A DNA stretch of 64,000 nt from Agathobacter sp. (GTDB taxonomy: Bacteria > Bacillota > Clostridia > Lachnospirales > Lachnospiraceae), in assembly GCA_017409825.1 (NCBI GenBank), contig JAFQRZ010000001.1:62001-126000 (forward strand), in the 5' to 3' direction. The notes under the pieces were generated by a model that was given only the letters and a program-made list of their open reading frames with translations, made no database searches and was not told where the DNA came from. This document shows, piece by piece, positions 42,875-53,102 of this stretch (position 1 is the first letter of the stretch; each line of letters opens with the position of its first letter). A program made the translations under genes and the position numbers.

Positions 42875-43921
42875 ATGTTACGAATTTTAATTATTGATGA
42901 TGTGGAAACCAACCGATTTGTACTCCGCAACATTATTACAGATATGGGCTATCAGCCAGTGTTGGCAGAAAATGGAAAACAAGGACTTAAGATTATGGAG
43001 CGTATTGTTCCAGACTTGATTCTTTTGGATGTTGCGATGCCAGAGATGGATGGCTTTGAATTTGCAGATATTATCAAAAAAGATGTAAAGACGAGAAACA
43101 TTCCAGTTATCTTTATTTCTGCATTTGATGCACCACAGGACATTGTCAAAGGATTTGAGGCAGGTGGAGCGGACTATGTAACAAAGCCTTTCATTCAGGA
43201 GGTTGTAAAGTCACGCGTAACCGTACAGTTGAAACTTGCAGAGATGAATAAAACTTTGGCAGATACGAACCGCAGATTGCAGGTTTCTATCACGGAGCAG
43301 CTTCGTCAGTTAGAGGCAGAAAAGAAGAAAGTATTGTATGCCCTTTTGACTGTAGTTCGTAAAAATGCGGTGTTTGATGAAAGTCATATTGAACGTTTAC
43401 AGGAAAACTGCAAGATTTTGGCACAGGCAATGCAGCTTTCCCCTAAATACGAAAGTATCGTTTCAGATACATTTGTAGAAACGATTGAATTAGCAGCACC
43501 ACTTTGTGATTTAGGTATGGTAGGTGTGCCACTGGATATTTTGCAGAAAAATGGGAAGCTGACCGAAGAAGAGATGGCGATTATGCAGAAGCATACGGCA
43601 ATCGGAACTCAGATTATGGAGGATATCAAGGGCGACGGCGATTATAATGATTTTGTCGATATGTCCTGTGATATTACGAAGTACCATCATGAAAGATGGG
43701 ATGGAAGTGGATATCCATACGGAAAATCAGGCAATGATATTCCATTACCAGCACAGGTAGTTTCTTTGATTTCCTACTACAACGCATTGACAGAGAAACG
43801 TTCGTATCGTGATGCGTATAGCAAGGAAGAGGCAATTCAGATGATTGAGGCTGAATCGGGAAAAGCATTTAATCCAGAGATTTTTGCAATCTGTAAGAAA
43901 ATTGCAAGACAATTAAAATAA
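42875..43921 (+). CDS. receiver plus HD-GYP-type output domain
   Basis: 348 residues. Receiver 1-about 120 with acceptor D52 (LILLDVAMPEMDG). A coiled linker leads to an HD-GYP domain (about 150-348) with HTAIGTQIM, KYHHERWDGSGYP (H271, H272) and a final GKAFNPEIF. The first catalytic pair, normally HD in HDIGKIGIP, reads CDLGMVGVP (C211, D212), so one metal ligand His is Cys and the Lys is Met. c-di-GMP hydrolysis is therefore uncertain; it may be a binding or regulatory version. Confidence 0.88.
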   Translation: MLRILIIDDVETNRFVLRNIITDMGYQPVLAENGKQGLKIMERIVPDLILLDVAMPEMDGFEFADIIKKDVKTRNIPVIFISAFDAPQDIVKGFEAGGADYVTKPFIQEVVKSRVTVQLKLAEMNKTLADTNRRLQVSITEQLRQLEAEKKKVLYALLTVVRKNAVFDESHIERLQENCKILAQAMQLSPKYESIVSDTFVETIELAAPLCDLGMVGVPLDILQKNGKLTEEEMAIMQKHTAIGTQIMEDIKGDGDYNDFVDMSCDITKYHHERWDGSGYPYGKSGNDIPLPAQVVSLISYYNALTEKRSYRDAYSKEEAIQMIEAESGKAFNPEIFAICKKIARQLK

Positions 43922-43933
43922 GAGGATAGACAA

Positions 43934-44758
43934 GTGGCGAAGATGACGGACGAGGAATATCTACGTATTGCCCGTTTTCTAAAAGGGCGTTACGGTATTG
44001 ATATGAGCCGTAAAAAGGAGATTATTTCCGGAAGATTAGAAAATTATATTAGAGCAAATGGATGGAATACATATACCGAATACATGAATGCGGTAGAAAA
44101 AGATAACACAGGCAGTTTAGAAAAAAAGCTGGTAAACCTTTTATCTACGAACCATACGTATTTTATGCGAGAACCAGAACACTTCACGTATTTGAGACAG
44201 GTAGTGCTTCCTTGGATTCGTAAAAAGGAAGAACGTACAAGAGATGTTCGTATTTGGTGTGGCGCTTCTTCCACAGGGGAAGAACCATATACCATTGCTA
44301 TGGTAATTGCAGATTATTTTGGACTAGAACATGGTGCTTGGGATACACAGGTGCTTGCGACAGATGTTTCGACAGATGTGTTACGTCGTGCCATGGATGG
44401 TGTATACAGTTCGGAGCAGGTAGAGGTGCTTCCAGATAATTGGAAACGAAGATTTTTCCGTAAAATTATCAGTGAAGACGCGTACCGAGTAACGGATGAG
44501 TTAAAGAATGAAGTTATGTATCGCAAATTTAATCTGATGGATGATTTCCCGTTCCGAAAAAAACTGCATGCAGTATTCCTTCGGAATGTGATGATTTACT
44601 TTGATGAAAAGACCAAAAAAGAGTTGATACAGAAGGTGTATGACGCAATGGAACCTGGTGGGTATTTGTTTATTGGGCAGACGGAAAGCATAAACAAGGA
44701 GTATTGTCCATTTGAACATGTGAGACCATCGGTGTATAGAAAAAAAGAAGGCAAATAG
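43934..44758 (+). CDS. cheR: chemotaxis methyltransferase CheR
   Basis: 274 residues, GTG start after AGAGGA. Methylates glutamates on chemoreceptors using S-adenosylmethionine. The all-helical N-terminus contains STNHTYFMREPEHF, the SAM-binding loop is RIWCGASSTGEEPYTIAM, and the later motifs are LATDVSTDVLRRA, VFLRNVMIYF and GYLFIGQTES. It works against CheB, the next gene, to adapt the receptor. Confidence 0.93.
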   Translation: MAKMTDEEYLRIARFLKGRYGIDMSRKKEIISGRLENYIRANGWNTYTEYMNAVEKDNTGSLEKKLVNLLSTNHTYFMREPEHFTYLRQVVLPWIRKKEERTRDVRIWCGASSTGEEPYTIAMVIADYFGLEHGAWDTQVLATDVSTDVLRRAMDGVYSSEQVEVLPDNWKRRFFRKIISEDAYRVTDELKNEVMYRKFNLMDDFPFRKKLHAVFLRNVMIYFDEKTKKELIQKVYDAMEPGGYLFIGQTESINKEYCPFEHVRPSVYRKKEGK

Positions 44759-44769
44759 GTTAATAAGTT

Positions 44770-45804
44770 ATGCGAAAAATTAAAGTATTAGTCGTAGAAG
44801 ATTCCGTTTTCTTTCGAGAACTTCTTGTAAAACATTTGAATAATGACCCAGCTTTGGAGGTTGTAGCAAGTGCAAAAGACCCATTTGAAGCGAGAGATAT
44901 GATTGTCAAACATAAACCAGATGTTATGACCTTGGATATCGAAATGCCTCGAATGAATGGAATCGAATTCTTACGAAAACTGATGCCACAATATCCAATG
45001 CCTGTTGTCATGATTAGCTCTTTGAGTGACAAGGTATTTGAAGCATTAAATGCAGGTGCAGTTGATTTCGTTGCAAAGCCTGCAATGACAGATAGAAAGA
45101 AACTGGAAGAACTCATGACCAATGAGCTTCCGATTAAAATTAAAATAGCATCTACAGCTAAGATTGGAAATATTAAAAGAGCAGTTGTGCCTGAGTTAAC
45201 CGAAACGGTTAGTACTAATGCCAGCAGCAAGGACTTGGTTTTGGCGATTGGAGCCTCTACTGGTGGAACAGAAGCAATTGCAACGATACTGAAAGAATTT
45301 GGAACGGATATTCCAGGAACGGTTGTGGTACAGCACATGCCTGCTGGATTTACAGAAATGTATGCAAACCGATTGAATGACCAGTGTCGTGTTACCGTAA
45401 AAGAGGCGAAAAATGGCGACAAGGTATTACCAGGACAGGTGTTGATTGCACCGGGTGGTGATTGCCAGATGCGTTTAATTAAGGTGAATGGAACCTATCA
45501 GGTGGAAGTAAAGCCGGGTCCAAAGGTAAGTGGGCATTGTCCATCGGTAGATGTATTGTTTGAATCTGTTGCGAAGGCGGCAGGTAGTCGAGCATTAGGA
45601 ATTATTTTGACAGGCATGGGCGGCGATGGCGCAAAGGGGCTATTGGAAATGCGAAAAGCCGGTGCCAAAACGATTGGTCAGGATGAATCCACTTGTGTAG
45701 TATATGGAATGCCTAAGGTGGCATTTGATATAGGTGCAGTAGAGCATCAAGAGAAATTGAGTGATATAGCAAAGAAAACGTATGCTGTTCTTAATAATAT
45801 GTAA
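44770..45804 (+). CDS. cheB: chemotaxis protein-glutamate methylesterase CheB
   Basis: 344 residues. Receiver domain with acceptor D56 (TLDIEMPRMNG), a linker, then the methylesterase domain with catalytic Ser (AIGASTGGTEA), His (VVQHMPAGFT) and Asp (LTGMGGDGAKGL). Demethylates or deamidates receptor glutamates, activated by CheA. Full length. Confidence 0.95.
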   Translation: MRKIKVLVVEDSVFFRELLVKHLNNDPALEVVASAKDPFEARDMIVKHKPDVMTLDIEMPRMNGIEFLRKLMPQYPMPVVMISSLSDKVFEALNAGAVDFVAKPAMTDRKKLEELMTNELPIKIKIASTAKIGNIKRAVVPELTETVSTNASSKDLVLAIGASTGGTEAIATILKEFGTDIPGTVVVQHMPAGFTEMYANRLNDQCRVTVKEAKNGDKVLPGQVLIAPGGDCQMRLIKVNGTYQVEVKPGPKVSGHCPSVDVLFESVAKAAGSRALGIILTGMGGDGAKGLLEMRKAGAKTIGQDESTCVVYGMPKVAFDIGAVEHQEKLSDIAKKTYAVLNNM

Positions 45805-45816
45805 AGGAGAAAAGGT

Positions 45817-46209
45817 ATGAGAATTTTATTAGCAGAGGACGATTTCGTAACAAGAAAGTTTATGAGCAATTTCTTATCAAAGTATGGTGAATGCGACGTA
45901 ACTGTTGATGGTTTGGAAGCGGTAGATGCATTCATGATGGCTTTGGAAGAAGAAAATCCTTATGATTTGGTATGTCTTGATATTATGATGCCAGTAATGG
46001 ATGGATATCAGGCATTGGTAGGTATTCGTAATCTGGAAAAAGAACGCAATATTCCAGAAGACAAATCGGTTAAGGTTATTATGGCTACAGCATTAAACGA
46101 TGAAAAGAATGTAAAAATGGCCTTCGAACTTGGTTGTACCATCTATTCTGGAAAACCAATTGACCAGGACCGCTTTGAGGAAGCATTAAAGAGATTGGAT
46201 TTAATCTAA
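45817..46209 (+). CDS. cheY: CheY-type response regulator
   Basis: 130 residues, single receiver domain with acidic pair AEDD, acceptor D55 (CLDIMMPVMDG), Thr in MATALND and the conserved Lys in SGKPID. Between cheB and cheA, so it is the likely direct target of CheA for motor or other output. Confidence 0.9.
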   Translation: MRILLAEDDFVTRKFMSNFLSKYGECDVTVDGLEAVDAFMMALEEENPYDLVCLDIMMPVMDGYQALVGIRNLEKERNIPEDKSVKVIMATALNDEKNVKMAFELGCTIYSGKPIDQDRFEEALKRLDLI

Positions 46210-46242
46210 AATAGATGAAAACGAATAGAAAGGAGCTATATC

Positions 46243-48396
46243 ATGGCAGATGGGTTTAATACAGAAGACATGCTGGACATGTATCTGTTTGAAAATCAGC
46301 AGTTGCTAGAAAAGCTTCAGGAAACAGTACTGGAACAGAAAGACGAAGAATGCTTTGATGAAGATGCCATCAATGAAATCTTCCGTACGATGCATACGAT
46401 TAAGGGTTCCTCTGGAATCATGATGTTCGATGATATTACGGCAGTTTCACATAAGTTGGAGGACATTTTCTATGTGCTTCGTGAGTCACATCCGGATAAT
46501 GTGCCACATTTGCAGTTGGTAGAGCATGTATTAGAGGTTGCCGATTTTATCACCAATGAATTGGAGAAAATCGAAAACGGAGAAACTGCAGATGGTGATT
46601 CCAGTGAGATTATTGCCAGACTGGATCAGTTTTTGAAGCAAATAAAAGGGGAAAAGAATACAGAAGAGAAGAAGGAAGCACCGAAAAAAGATACTTCTGC
46701 TCAGAAATTCTATATTGCACCAGTTGCTAGTAATTCAAGTAAATATTTCCGTATTAAGCTTACATACAATGAAGGCGTAAATTTAGTAAACGTGCATGCT
46801 TACAAGGCAGTATATGCGTTGAAAGAAATTGCAGAAGATTTGATTTATTCGCCAGAAGATATTATTTCGGACGAGAGTAGTGCGGAACAGATTTTAGAAA
46901 ATGGTTTCGATATCCTACTGCAGACACAGGCCAAGGAAGCCGATATTCGAGAGATTATCAAAGAAGGCTATGATGTTAAGAAGGTAGATATTCTAGAATG
47001 TACGGAGGCAGAGTATAAACAGGGCTTTGGTGATGAGGAAGAATCACCTATTATCATGATAGACCTAGAATCTTCTGTGGAAGAGATTGAAGCGAAAGCA
47101 GAACGTACACAGGAACAGATTATGGCGGAAGCCAAAAGCAAGGCTTTGGCGCCCGGTGACTTCGTTATTCAGTCCAAGGAGCCAGGAAAGGCAAAGAAAC
47201 TTGCGAAGGATAAGCCTAAGAAATCGGAAAAGGCGACCTTTATCAACGTTGATGTAGCGAAGATGGACCAACTGATGGATTTAATTGGGGAATTGGTGAT
47301 TTCCCAGTCAGTTGTATTACAGAATCCGGATTTGAAGGTGCCAGGCTTATCGCTTGACAACTTCAATAAGTCAGCAGCACAGATGGTTAAGATTTCGACA
47401 GATTTACAGAATGTAATTATGTCGATGCGAATGGTACCACTGACCAATACCTTCCAGAAGATGAATCGAATCGTATTTGATGTTTCTAGAAAATTGGGCA
47501 AAGATATCGAGTTTGTCATGGTCGGTGAAACTACCGAAGTGGACAAGAATATCGTAGAACATATTTCAGATCCATTGATGCATTTGGTTCGTAACTCGGT
47601 TGACCATGGTATTGAAATGCCAGAGGACAGAGCTACAGCAGGCAAGACAGAACGTGCGAAGGTTACCTTATCAGCAAAGACCGAATCAGGTAAGGTTTGG
47701 ATTACGGTTGAGGATAATGGAAAAGGCTTGGACCGTCAGCAGATTTTGAACAAAGCTCGTAATCAGGGCCTTTTGGATTATAGTAAGCCAGAAAGTGCGT
47801 ATACAGACAAAGAAGTATATCAGTTTATTACATTACCAGGCTTTTCTACGAAGGAAAAGGTGACCGAATATTCGGGACGTGGTGTTGGAATGGACGTTGT
47901 ATTATCCAATATCGCATCCATCGGTGGTAGCTTAGAAATCGAAAGTGAAAAAGGTAAGGGAAGTAAGATGATTCTTAAGATTCCACTTACACTTGCAATT
48001 ATCGATGGTATTGTAATGCGAGTAGGAGATACTTCCTTTGTTATTGAAACGGGTGCGGTAAAAGAGTTCGTAAGTGTAACAGAGGATATGATGATTCGCG
48101 ACCCAGACCACCGTGAATTTGTTATGATTCGTGGCGAATGTTATCCAGTGCTTCGTGTAGGTGATAGGTATCATTTGACAGGATACCAGACTGATGTGGA
48201 CAAGGGTATGATGGTGATTATGGAAGTGGATGGACAGCATGTATGTCTGTTTGTAGATAGTTTAGTAGGCAAACAGGAAATTGTTGTAAAACCGATTCCA
48301 TCTTACGTAAAAAAAGTGAAAGGGTTATCTGGATGTACTCAGCTAGGAGACGGCAGTATTGCACTTATCCTAGACGGAGCAGGTCTGGTGGACTAA
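46243..48396 (+). CDS. cheA: chemotaxis histidine kinase CheA
   Basis: 717 residues. Hpt domain with phospho-acceptor H51 (MHTIKGSSG), a linker with a CheY-binding-like domain (about 160-260), the dimerisation domain (FINVDVAKMDQLMDLIGELVI), the HATPase core (HLVRNSVDHGIE, VEDNGKG, GRGVGMDVV) and a CheW-like C-terminal domain. It autophosphorylates under receptor control and feeds CheY and CheB. AAGGAG precedes ATG 46243. Confidence 0.95.
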   Translation: MADGFNTEDMLDMYLFENQQLLEKLQETVLEQKDEECFDEDAINEIFRTMHTIKGSSGIMMFDDITAVSHKLEDIFYVLRESHPDNVPHLQLVEHVLEVADFITNELEKIENGETADGDSSEIIARLDQFLKQIKGEKNTEEKKEAPKKDTSAQKFYIAPVASNSSKYFRIKLTYNEGVNLVNVHAYKAVYALKEIAEDLIYSPEDIISDESSAEQILENGFDILLQTQAKEADIREIIKEGYDVKKVDILECTEAEYKQGFGDEEESPIIMIDLESSVEEIEAKAERTQEQIMAEAKSKALAPGDFVIQSKEPGKAKKLAKDKPKKSEKATFINVDVAKMDQLMDLIGELVISQSVVLQNPDLKVPGLSLDNFNKSAAQMVKISTDLQNVIMSMRMVPLTNTFQKMNRIVFDVSRKLGKDIEFVMVGETTEVDKNIVEHISDPLMHLVRNSVDHGIEMPEDRATAGKTERAKVTLSAKTESGKVWITVEDNGKGLDRQQILNKARNQGLLDYSKPESAYTDKEVYQFITLPGFSTKEKVTEYSGRGVGMDVVLSNIASIGGSLEIESEKGKGSKMILKIPLTLAIIDGIVMRVGDTSFVIETGAVKEFVSVTEDMMIRDPDHREFVMIRGECYPVLRVGDRYHLTGYQTDVDKGMMVIMEVDGQHVCLFVDSLVGKQEIVVKPIPSYVKKVKGLSGCTQLGDGSIALILDGAGLVD

Positions 48397-48409
48397 GGGG
48401 TAAACCGAT

Positions 48410-48910
48410 ATGGACGAAAGAGATACGCAAAAAGGGAAATACGTGACCTTTAAATCGGGGTGTGAATACTTTGGTCTTAAGATTCAGTATGTCAATGAAA
48501 TCATCGTTTTTCAGGAAATCACCAAGATTCCAGAGAGCGAGGATTACATCAAAGGACTGATTAACTTAAGAGGAAAAATTATTCCAGTTATCGATGTGAG
48601 ATTACGTTTTAAACAGGAGCCATTCGAATATACAGACAGAACCTGTATCATCGTGGTAAATGTAAAAAATATCGTTGTGGGACTTATCGTAGAACAGATT
48701 GCGGAAGTTGTTGAGATTCAGGAAGAAAATATTATTCCATCTCCATCTGTTGGAAAGGCAGACAAATCTCAGAACAAGTATGTATATGCTATCGGAAAGG
48801 TAGGAGATCAGGTGAAGCTCTTACTTGACCCAGATAGATTACTGAATGATGAAGAAATTACTGCATTAGATCCAAATGCAGGAAATGCAGAAGACGGAGG
48901 CGAAGAATAG
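48410..48910 (+). CDS. cheW: chemotaxis coupling protein CheW
   Basis: 166 residues. Couples receptor and CheA. Contains [22 protein letters not shown], the conserved CheW core, and a [13 protein letters not shown] strand. 13 bp after cheA and 2 bp before the receptor gene. Confidence 0.94.
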   Translation: MDERDTQKGKYVTFKSGCEYFGLKIQYVNEIIVFQEITKIPESEDYIKGLINLRGKIIPVIDVRLRFKQEPFEYTDRTCIIVVNVKNIVVGLIVEQIAEVVEIQEENIIPSPSVGKADKSQNKYVYAIGKVGDQVKLLLDPDRLLNDEEITALDPNAGNAEDGGEE

Positions 48911-48912
48911 TC

Positions 48913-50268
48913 ATGAAAATCAATAAAAATTTAAAAATGAAGACAAAGTTAATTATTAGTTTTCTTGTAATTGATGTAATTGTATTGTTTTTACTTTATA
49001 CTGGATATTCAACAGCAGCAACTATTATTAATGAAGCAGATCCACAGCATTATTTATCTAGTTATGCTTGGTTTACGATGGGAATTGCTCTGGTTATCGT
49101 GTTGGTTTGTGGCGGTATCATGGTTGCAATTCCTAGACAGCTACGTAAGAATATTAATCATCTCAAAAATATTACAATCGAATTGGCGAAAGGTAATATG
49201 GATGTAGAAATTACCAAGCTTTATAACGATGAATTTGGTGAATTAGTAGACGAATATCAGAGCATGGTAGCAAATATTCGTGCACAGGCAATGGCGGCAC
49301 AGGCGGTTGCAGCGGGGGACATGACAGTAGAAGTATTACCGGCTTCCGATGTGGACACCATGGGTAATGCATTACATACCTTAGTACAGAGAAACGGAAA
49401 TGCTCTTGGAAATATCAATGATGCGGCATATCAGGTAATGACAAGTGCTTCTCAGGTAGCAAGTGCAAGTGATGCATTGGCACAGGGCTCTACTGAACAG
49501 GCAAGTGCGATTGAACAGATTACTTCTTCTATCAGTGAAATCGCTGAAAAGACCAGAGAAAACGCAGCTCAGGCAAATCATGCGGCAGATCTTGTTGGAG
49601 ATGCAATCCGTGATGTAGAACATGGAAACGAAGAAATGCGTGAAATGGTTACAGCTATGGAAGATATCAATAAATCTTCGGAAAGCATTTCTAAGATTAT
49701 TAAGGTTATCGATGATATCGCATTCCAGACAAATATTCTTGCACTTAATGCAGCAGTAGAAGCCGCTCGTGCAGGTGACGCAGGTAAAGGCTTCGCGGTA
49801 GTAGCAGAAGAGGTTCGTAACTTAGCGGCGAAGAGTGCGGCAGCAGCTTCTGAAACAGCAGAACTGATTGAAGATTCGATTGCAAAAGTTGCAATTGGTT
49901 CTAAACTTGCAGACGAAACAGCAAAAGCATTGGAAGATATTTCAAATGCAGTAAAAGAAAGTGAAGTAATTATCAATAATATTGCAGAATCATCGAATTA
50001 TCAGGCGACAGCAGTAGCACAGATTAATCAGGGTATCGGTCAGGTTTCTCAGGTTGTTCAGACAAACTCTGCGACAAGTGAAGAGTGTGCGGCTGCCAGC
50101 GAAGAACTTTCGAACCAGGCAGTTCGTATGAGAGATTTACTTTCTATTTACAAGTTAAATGAAAGTGCAGTAGTAGCTCGTTATCACGAGTTAGAAGCAG
50201 AAGAGTCTGTTTCCGTAGAGGTAAATGAACCAGTGATTTCTCTTGGAGAAGGATTCGGGAAATATTAA
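48913..50268 (+). CDS. methyl-accepting chemotaxis protein
   Basis: 451 residues. Two membrane helices close together (about 13-36 and 55-77) leave an extracytoplasmic loop of only about 20 residues, so it has no classical ligand-binding domain. A HAMP region and the cytoplasmic four-helix bundle follow, with the hairpin tip [35 protein letters not shown]. Probably senses membrane state or works with a partner protein. Confidence 0.93.
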   Translation: MKINKNLKMKTKLIISFLVIDVIVLFLLYTGYSTAATIINEADPQHYLSSYAWFTMGIALVIVLVCGGIMVAIPRQLRKNINHLKNITIELAKGNMDVEITKLYNDEFGELVDEYQSMVANIRAQAMAAQAVAAGDMTVEVLPASDVDTMGNALHTLVQRNGNALGNINDAAYQVMTSASQVASASDALAQGSTEQASAIEQITSSISEIAEKTRENAAQANHAADLVGDAIRDVEHGNEEMREMVTAMEDINKSSESISKIIKVIDDIAFQTNILALNAAVEAARAGDAGKGFAVVAEEVRNLAAKSAAAASETAELIEDSIAKVAIGSKLADETAKALEDISNAVKESEVIINNIAESSNYQATAVAQINQGIGQVSQVVQTNSATSEECAAASEELSNQAVRMRDLLSIYKLNESAVVARYHELEAEESVSVEVNEPVISLGEGFGKY

Positions 50269-50275
50269 GATAGTT

Positions 50276-50310
50276 AGGCTGTCGCAAAAGGATTTATTTT
50301 GTGACAGCCT
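50276..50310 (+). terminator. hairpin between the che genes and the hybrid kinases
   Basis: AGGCTGTCGCAAAA/TTTTGTGACAGCCT, weak T tail. Probably a partial terminator. Confidence 0.65.
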
Positions 50311-50335
50311 CTAGTGCGTTTTTGGAGGCGGTAAA

Positions 50336-53080
50336 ATGGGCAAGTATGATTACCTAAAATCGTATGAAAGACAGATAGAATCAATTGTAATTATAATTGC
50401 ATCGATATATTCTTTTACGGAATTGATTCTTGGATATCAAAATAATTGGAACCAATGGGGGCAGCTTTCTGTTTTGGTGGGATTATTGGTATCATGGATT
50501 TTCTTTTTCGGAAAGTACAAATCGTTTGAAGTAAGAGCACATATCACCTGTTTTGCTTCCCAGGTAATGGTTTTAGTATATGGAATTGAATGTGAGGATT
50601 TTTACAAGATACAGTCCTTATTTATCAGTTTATGTATTTTGCTGGGGTTATATGGTGTTTTGAATTCCATGATATATCCAACATTGTCCTATTCAGCATT
50701 GGTTGCTTACTATATTTTTGTAAACGGACAGTTAAATTGGGGACAGTATGATTCTGATTTAGGTATGGTTACCCGTATTTTACAGGGCTATCTAACCTTG
50801 TTCCTTGTTATTTATCTGGTATTTCGATACAAAACCAGCCAGGAAAGTATGTTGGAAATGATTGATGCACTTCGCAAGTCCGAACGCGAAAAAGATGATT
50901 TCCTTGCGAATGTCAGCCATGAAATCCGTACTCCTATTAATACCATTTGCGGTATTAGTGAAATTATGTTAAAGAATGATGTTCCAGCGGAAATGCGAGA
51001 GGATATGCTTAATATCCAGTCGGCTGGACGAAACCTTATGTCTGTAGTAGGAGATATTTTGGACTACTCTGAATTACAGGAAGGCGATTTCGAAATCGTC
51101 GAAGAAAATTATTATGTCAGCTCAACCATTTATGACGTTATCAATATGTCTATGGCGAAGAAAAGTGAGAAGAAGCTGGAACTTATCGTAGACTGTGAGG
51201 CAGATATGCCAAGTGTGTTGGTTGGTGATGAGCAGAAGATTCGAAGAGTGATTATGAACCTGGTAAACAACGCCATTGAGTTTACTTCCGAAGGTTGTGT
51301 AAGTATTCGTTTTGGATACCGTAAAGAAGAATATGGCATAAACTTAATTGTTACGGTAAAAGACTCTGGTATTGGTATGACCAAAGAAAGTGTAGAAAAT
51401 CTGTTCCAGAAATTCTCACAGGCAGACATGGGGCGTACCAGAAAGAAAGGCGGCGTAGGTCTAGGGCTTGCCATTGCGCAGACCATCGTTCAACGTATGG
51501 GTGGTTTCATTACCGTAAAGAGTGAATTAGGTAAAGGTAGTGAATTTAAGATTGTAATTCCACAGAAGGTTTACGATGCGAATCCAATTGTGGAACTACC
51601 AGATAGAAATGAAATTAATGCTGCTGTATACATTAATATGGAGCAGTTTAGATACAATGAAATCCGTGATGAATATGGTGAAAATATACAGCGTCTTGTG
51701 GAACAGCTTAAGGTAAAATGTCATGTTTGCCGTAATCTGCAGGAGCTTAAGAGATGGGAAAAACGAGAAGATTTTAATCAAATCTTCATCAGTTTATTGG
51801 AATATCAGGAAGATCCTATTTATTTTGATAATCTTGCAAAACGCAAAAACGTTCATATTATTTTGGATCATTATGATGATGCAAAGGTACAGAATAAGAA
51901 CTTAAGCAAGATTTATAAACCATTCTTTGTATTGTCGATTTTAGCAGCATTAAAGAATGCGGTGGCAGAGAATGGAGAAAAGGTTGTTGAAGTAGAAAAT
52001 CATCAGTTATATGCACCAGAAGCACATATTTTGGTAATTGATGACAATCGTATGAATATTCGAGTGGTGGAAGGATTGCTTCGTGCGTATGGTGTAAAGG
52101 TATCTTATGCCTTAAGTGGACAGGAAGGTATTGATATGCTTGCATCCAAAGCATACGATTTGATTCTTTTAGACCACATGATGCCAGGAATGGATGGTGT
52201 GGAAACCTTCCATCATATTCGTAAGAAACCAGATTTGTATTATAAGGAGATTCCAATTATTGCATTAACAGCAAATGCGATTGCGGGTGCGAGAGAGATG
52301 TTTATCAAGGAAGGCTTTAACGATTTCGTGGCGAAACCAGTGGAAAGCTCTGTTTTGCAGCGTACCTTGAAACGTCATCTTCCAGCCGACAAGTTAAAGA
52401 CATTAGATGAAGCAGAGCGTATCCAGATGCAAGCAAAGCAGGAAGAAAGTACGGTAGCAGCTTCTACATCAACAGGGGAACTGGTCATTGGTGATTTGGA
52501 TATTTCAAAAGGAATTATGTACTGTGGAAATCAGGAAAATTACCTCGAAATTTTAACCAGTCAGAGAGATAATGGCAAGGATATTATCGAACAGGCGCAA
52601 AGCTTGTACGAAAAAGCAGATTGGAAGAATTATGTAATTGTAGTACACGGTATCAAGAGTTCAATGATGAGTATTGGGGCAGTGAAGCTGTCTGAAATGG
52701 CAAAGGCTTTGGAATTTGCTGGCAAGGGTGAAGATTATGATTTCATTCGTAAAGAACATGCTGCAATGATTAAAGAGTTTGAGCGAGTAATGCAGATTTT
52801 ATATGATTGCAAGTACTTAGCACCATTAGAAACGGAACAAGCAGTTGTGAACAAACCAGAGCTGTCGGATGAAGATTTTGCACAGAAATTAGTAGAGTTA
52901 GAAAATGTAACCTATGAGTTTGATACGAAAAAGGTGATTCCGATTTTGGATGAATTGAGTAAATACGCATATCATTCCAAGGATTTGGAGAAGGAGTTAA
53001 AACCGGTTTACAAGAAGGTAGACATGTTTGATTTCATGTCTGCGTATGAGACCGTAGCCAAAATCAAAGAAAAGGCATAG
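50336..53080 (+). CDS. membrane hybrid histidine kinase (HisKA-HATPase-REC-Hpt)
   Basis: 914 residues. About five to six membrane helices (about 17-165) form a sensor without a large outside loop. Then the H box FLANVSHEIRTPINTICG with H195, HATPase (MNLVNNAIEF, DSGIGM, GVGLGLAI), a degenerate receiver-like stretch, a true receiver with D613 (LILLDHMMPGMDG), and a phosphotransfer domain with H771 (VHGIKSSMMSIGA). A four-step relay within one chain. GGAGG precedes ATG 50336. Confidence 0.92.
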   Translation: MGKYDYLKSYERQIESIVIIIASIYSFTELILGYQNNWNQWGQLSVLVGLLVSWIFFFGKYKSFEVRAHITCFASQVMVLVYGIECEDFYKIQSLFISLCILLGLYGVLNSMIYPTLSYSALVAYYIFVNGQLNWGQYDSDLGMVTRILQGYLTLFLVIYLVFRYKTSQESMLEMIDALRKSEREKDDFLANVSHEIRTPINTICGISEIMLKNDVPAEMREDMLNIQSAGRNLMSVVGDILDYSELQEGDFEIVEENYYVSSTIYDVINMSMAKKSEKKLELIVDCEADMPSVLVGDEQKIRRVIMNLVNNAIEFTSEGCVSIRFGYRKEEYGINLIVTVKDSGIGMTKESVENLFQKFSQADMGRTRKKGGVGLGLAIAQTIVQRMGGFITVKSELGKGSEFKIVIPQKVYDANPIVELPDRNEINAAVYINMEQFRYNEIRDEYGENIQRLVEQLKVKCHVCRNLQELKRWEKREDFNQIFISLLEYQEDPIYFDNLAKRKNVHIILDHYDDAKVQNKNLSKIYKPFFVLSILAALKNAVAENGEKVVEVENHQLYAPEAHILVIDDNRMNIRVVEGLLRAYGVKVSYALSGQEGIDMLASKAYDLILLDHMMPGMDGVETFHHIRKKPDLYYKEIPIIALTANAIAGAREMFIKEGFNDFVAKPVESSVLQRTLKRHLPADKLKTLDEAERIQMQAKQEESTVAASTSTGELVIGDLDISKGIMYCGNQENYLEILTSQRDNGKDIIEQAQSLYEKADWKNYVIVVHGIKSSMMSIGAVKLSEMAKALEFAGKGEDYDFIRKEHAAMIKEFERVMQILYDCKYLAPLETEQAVVNKPELSDEDFAQKLVELENVTYEFDTKKVIPILDELSKYAYHSKDLEKELKPVYKKVDMFDFMSAYETVAKIKEKA

Positions 53081-53102
53081 TATATGTGGGTGAGGTACCT
53101 AT

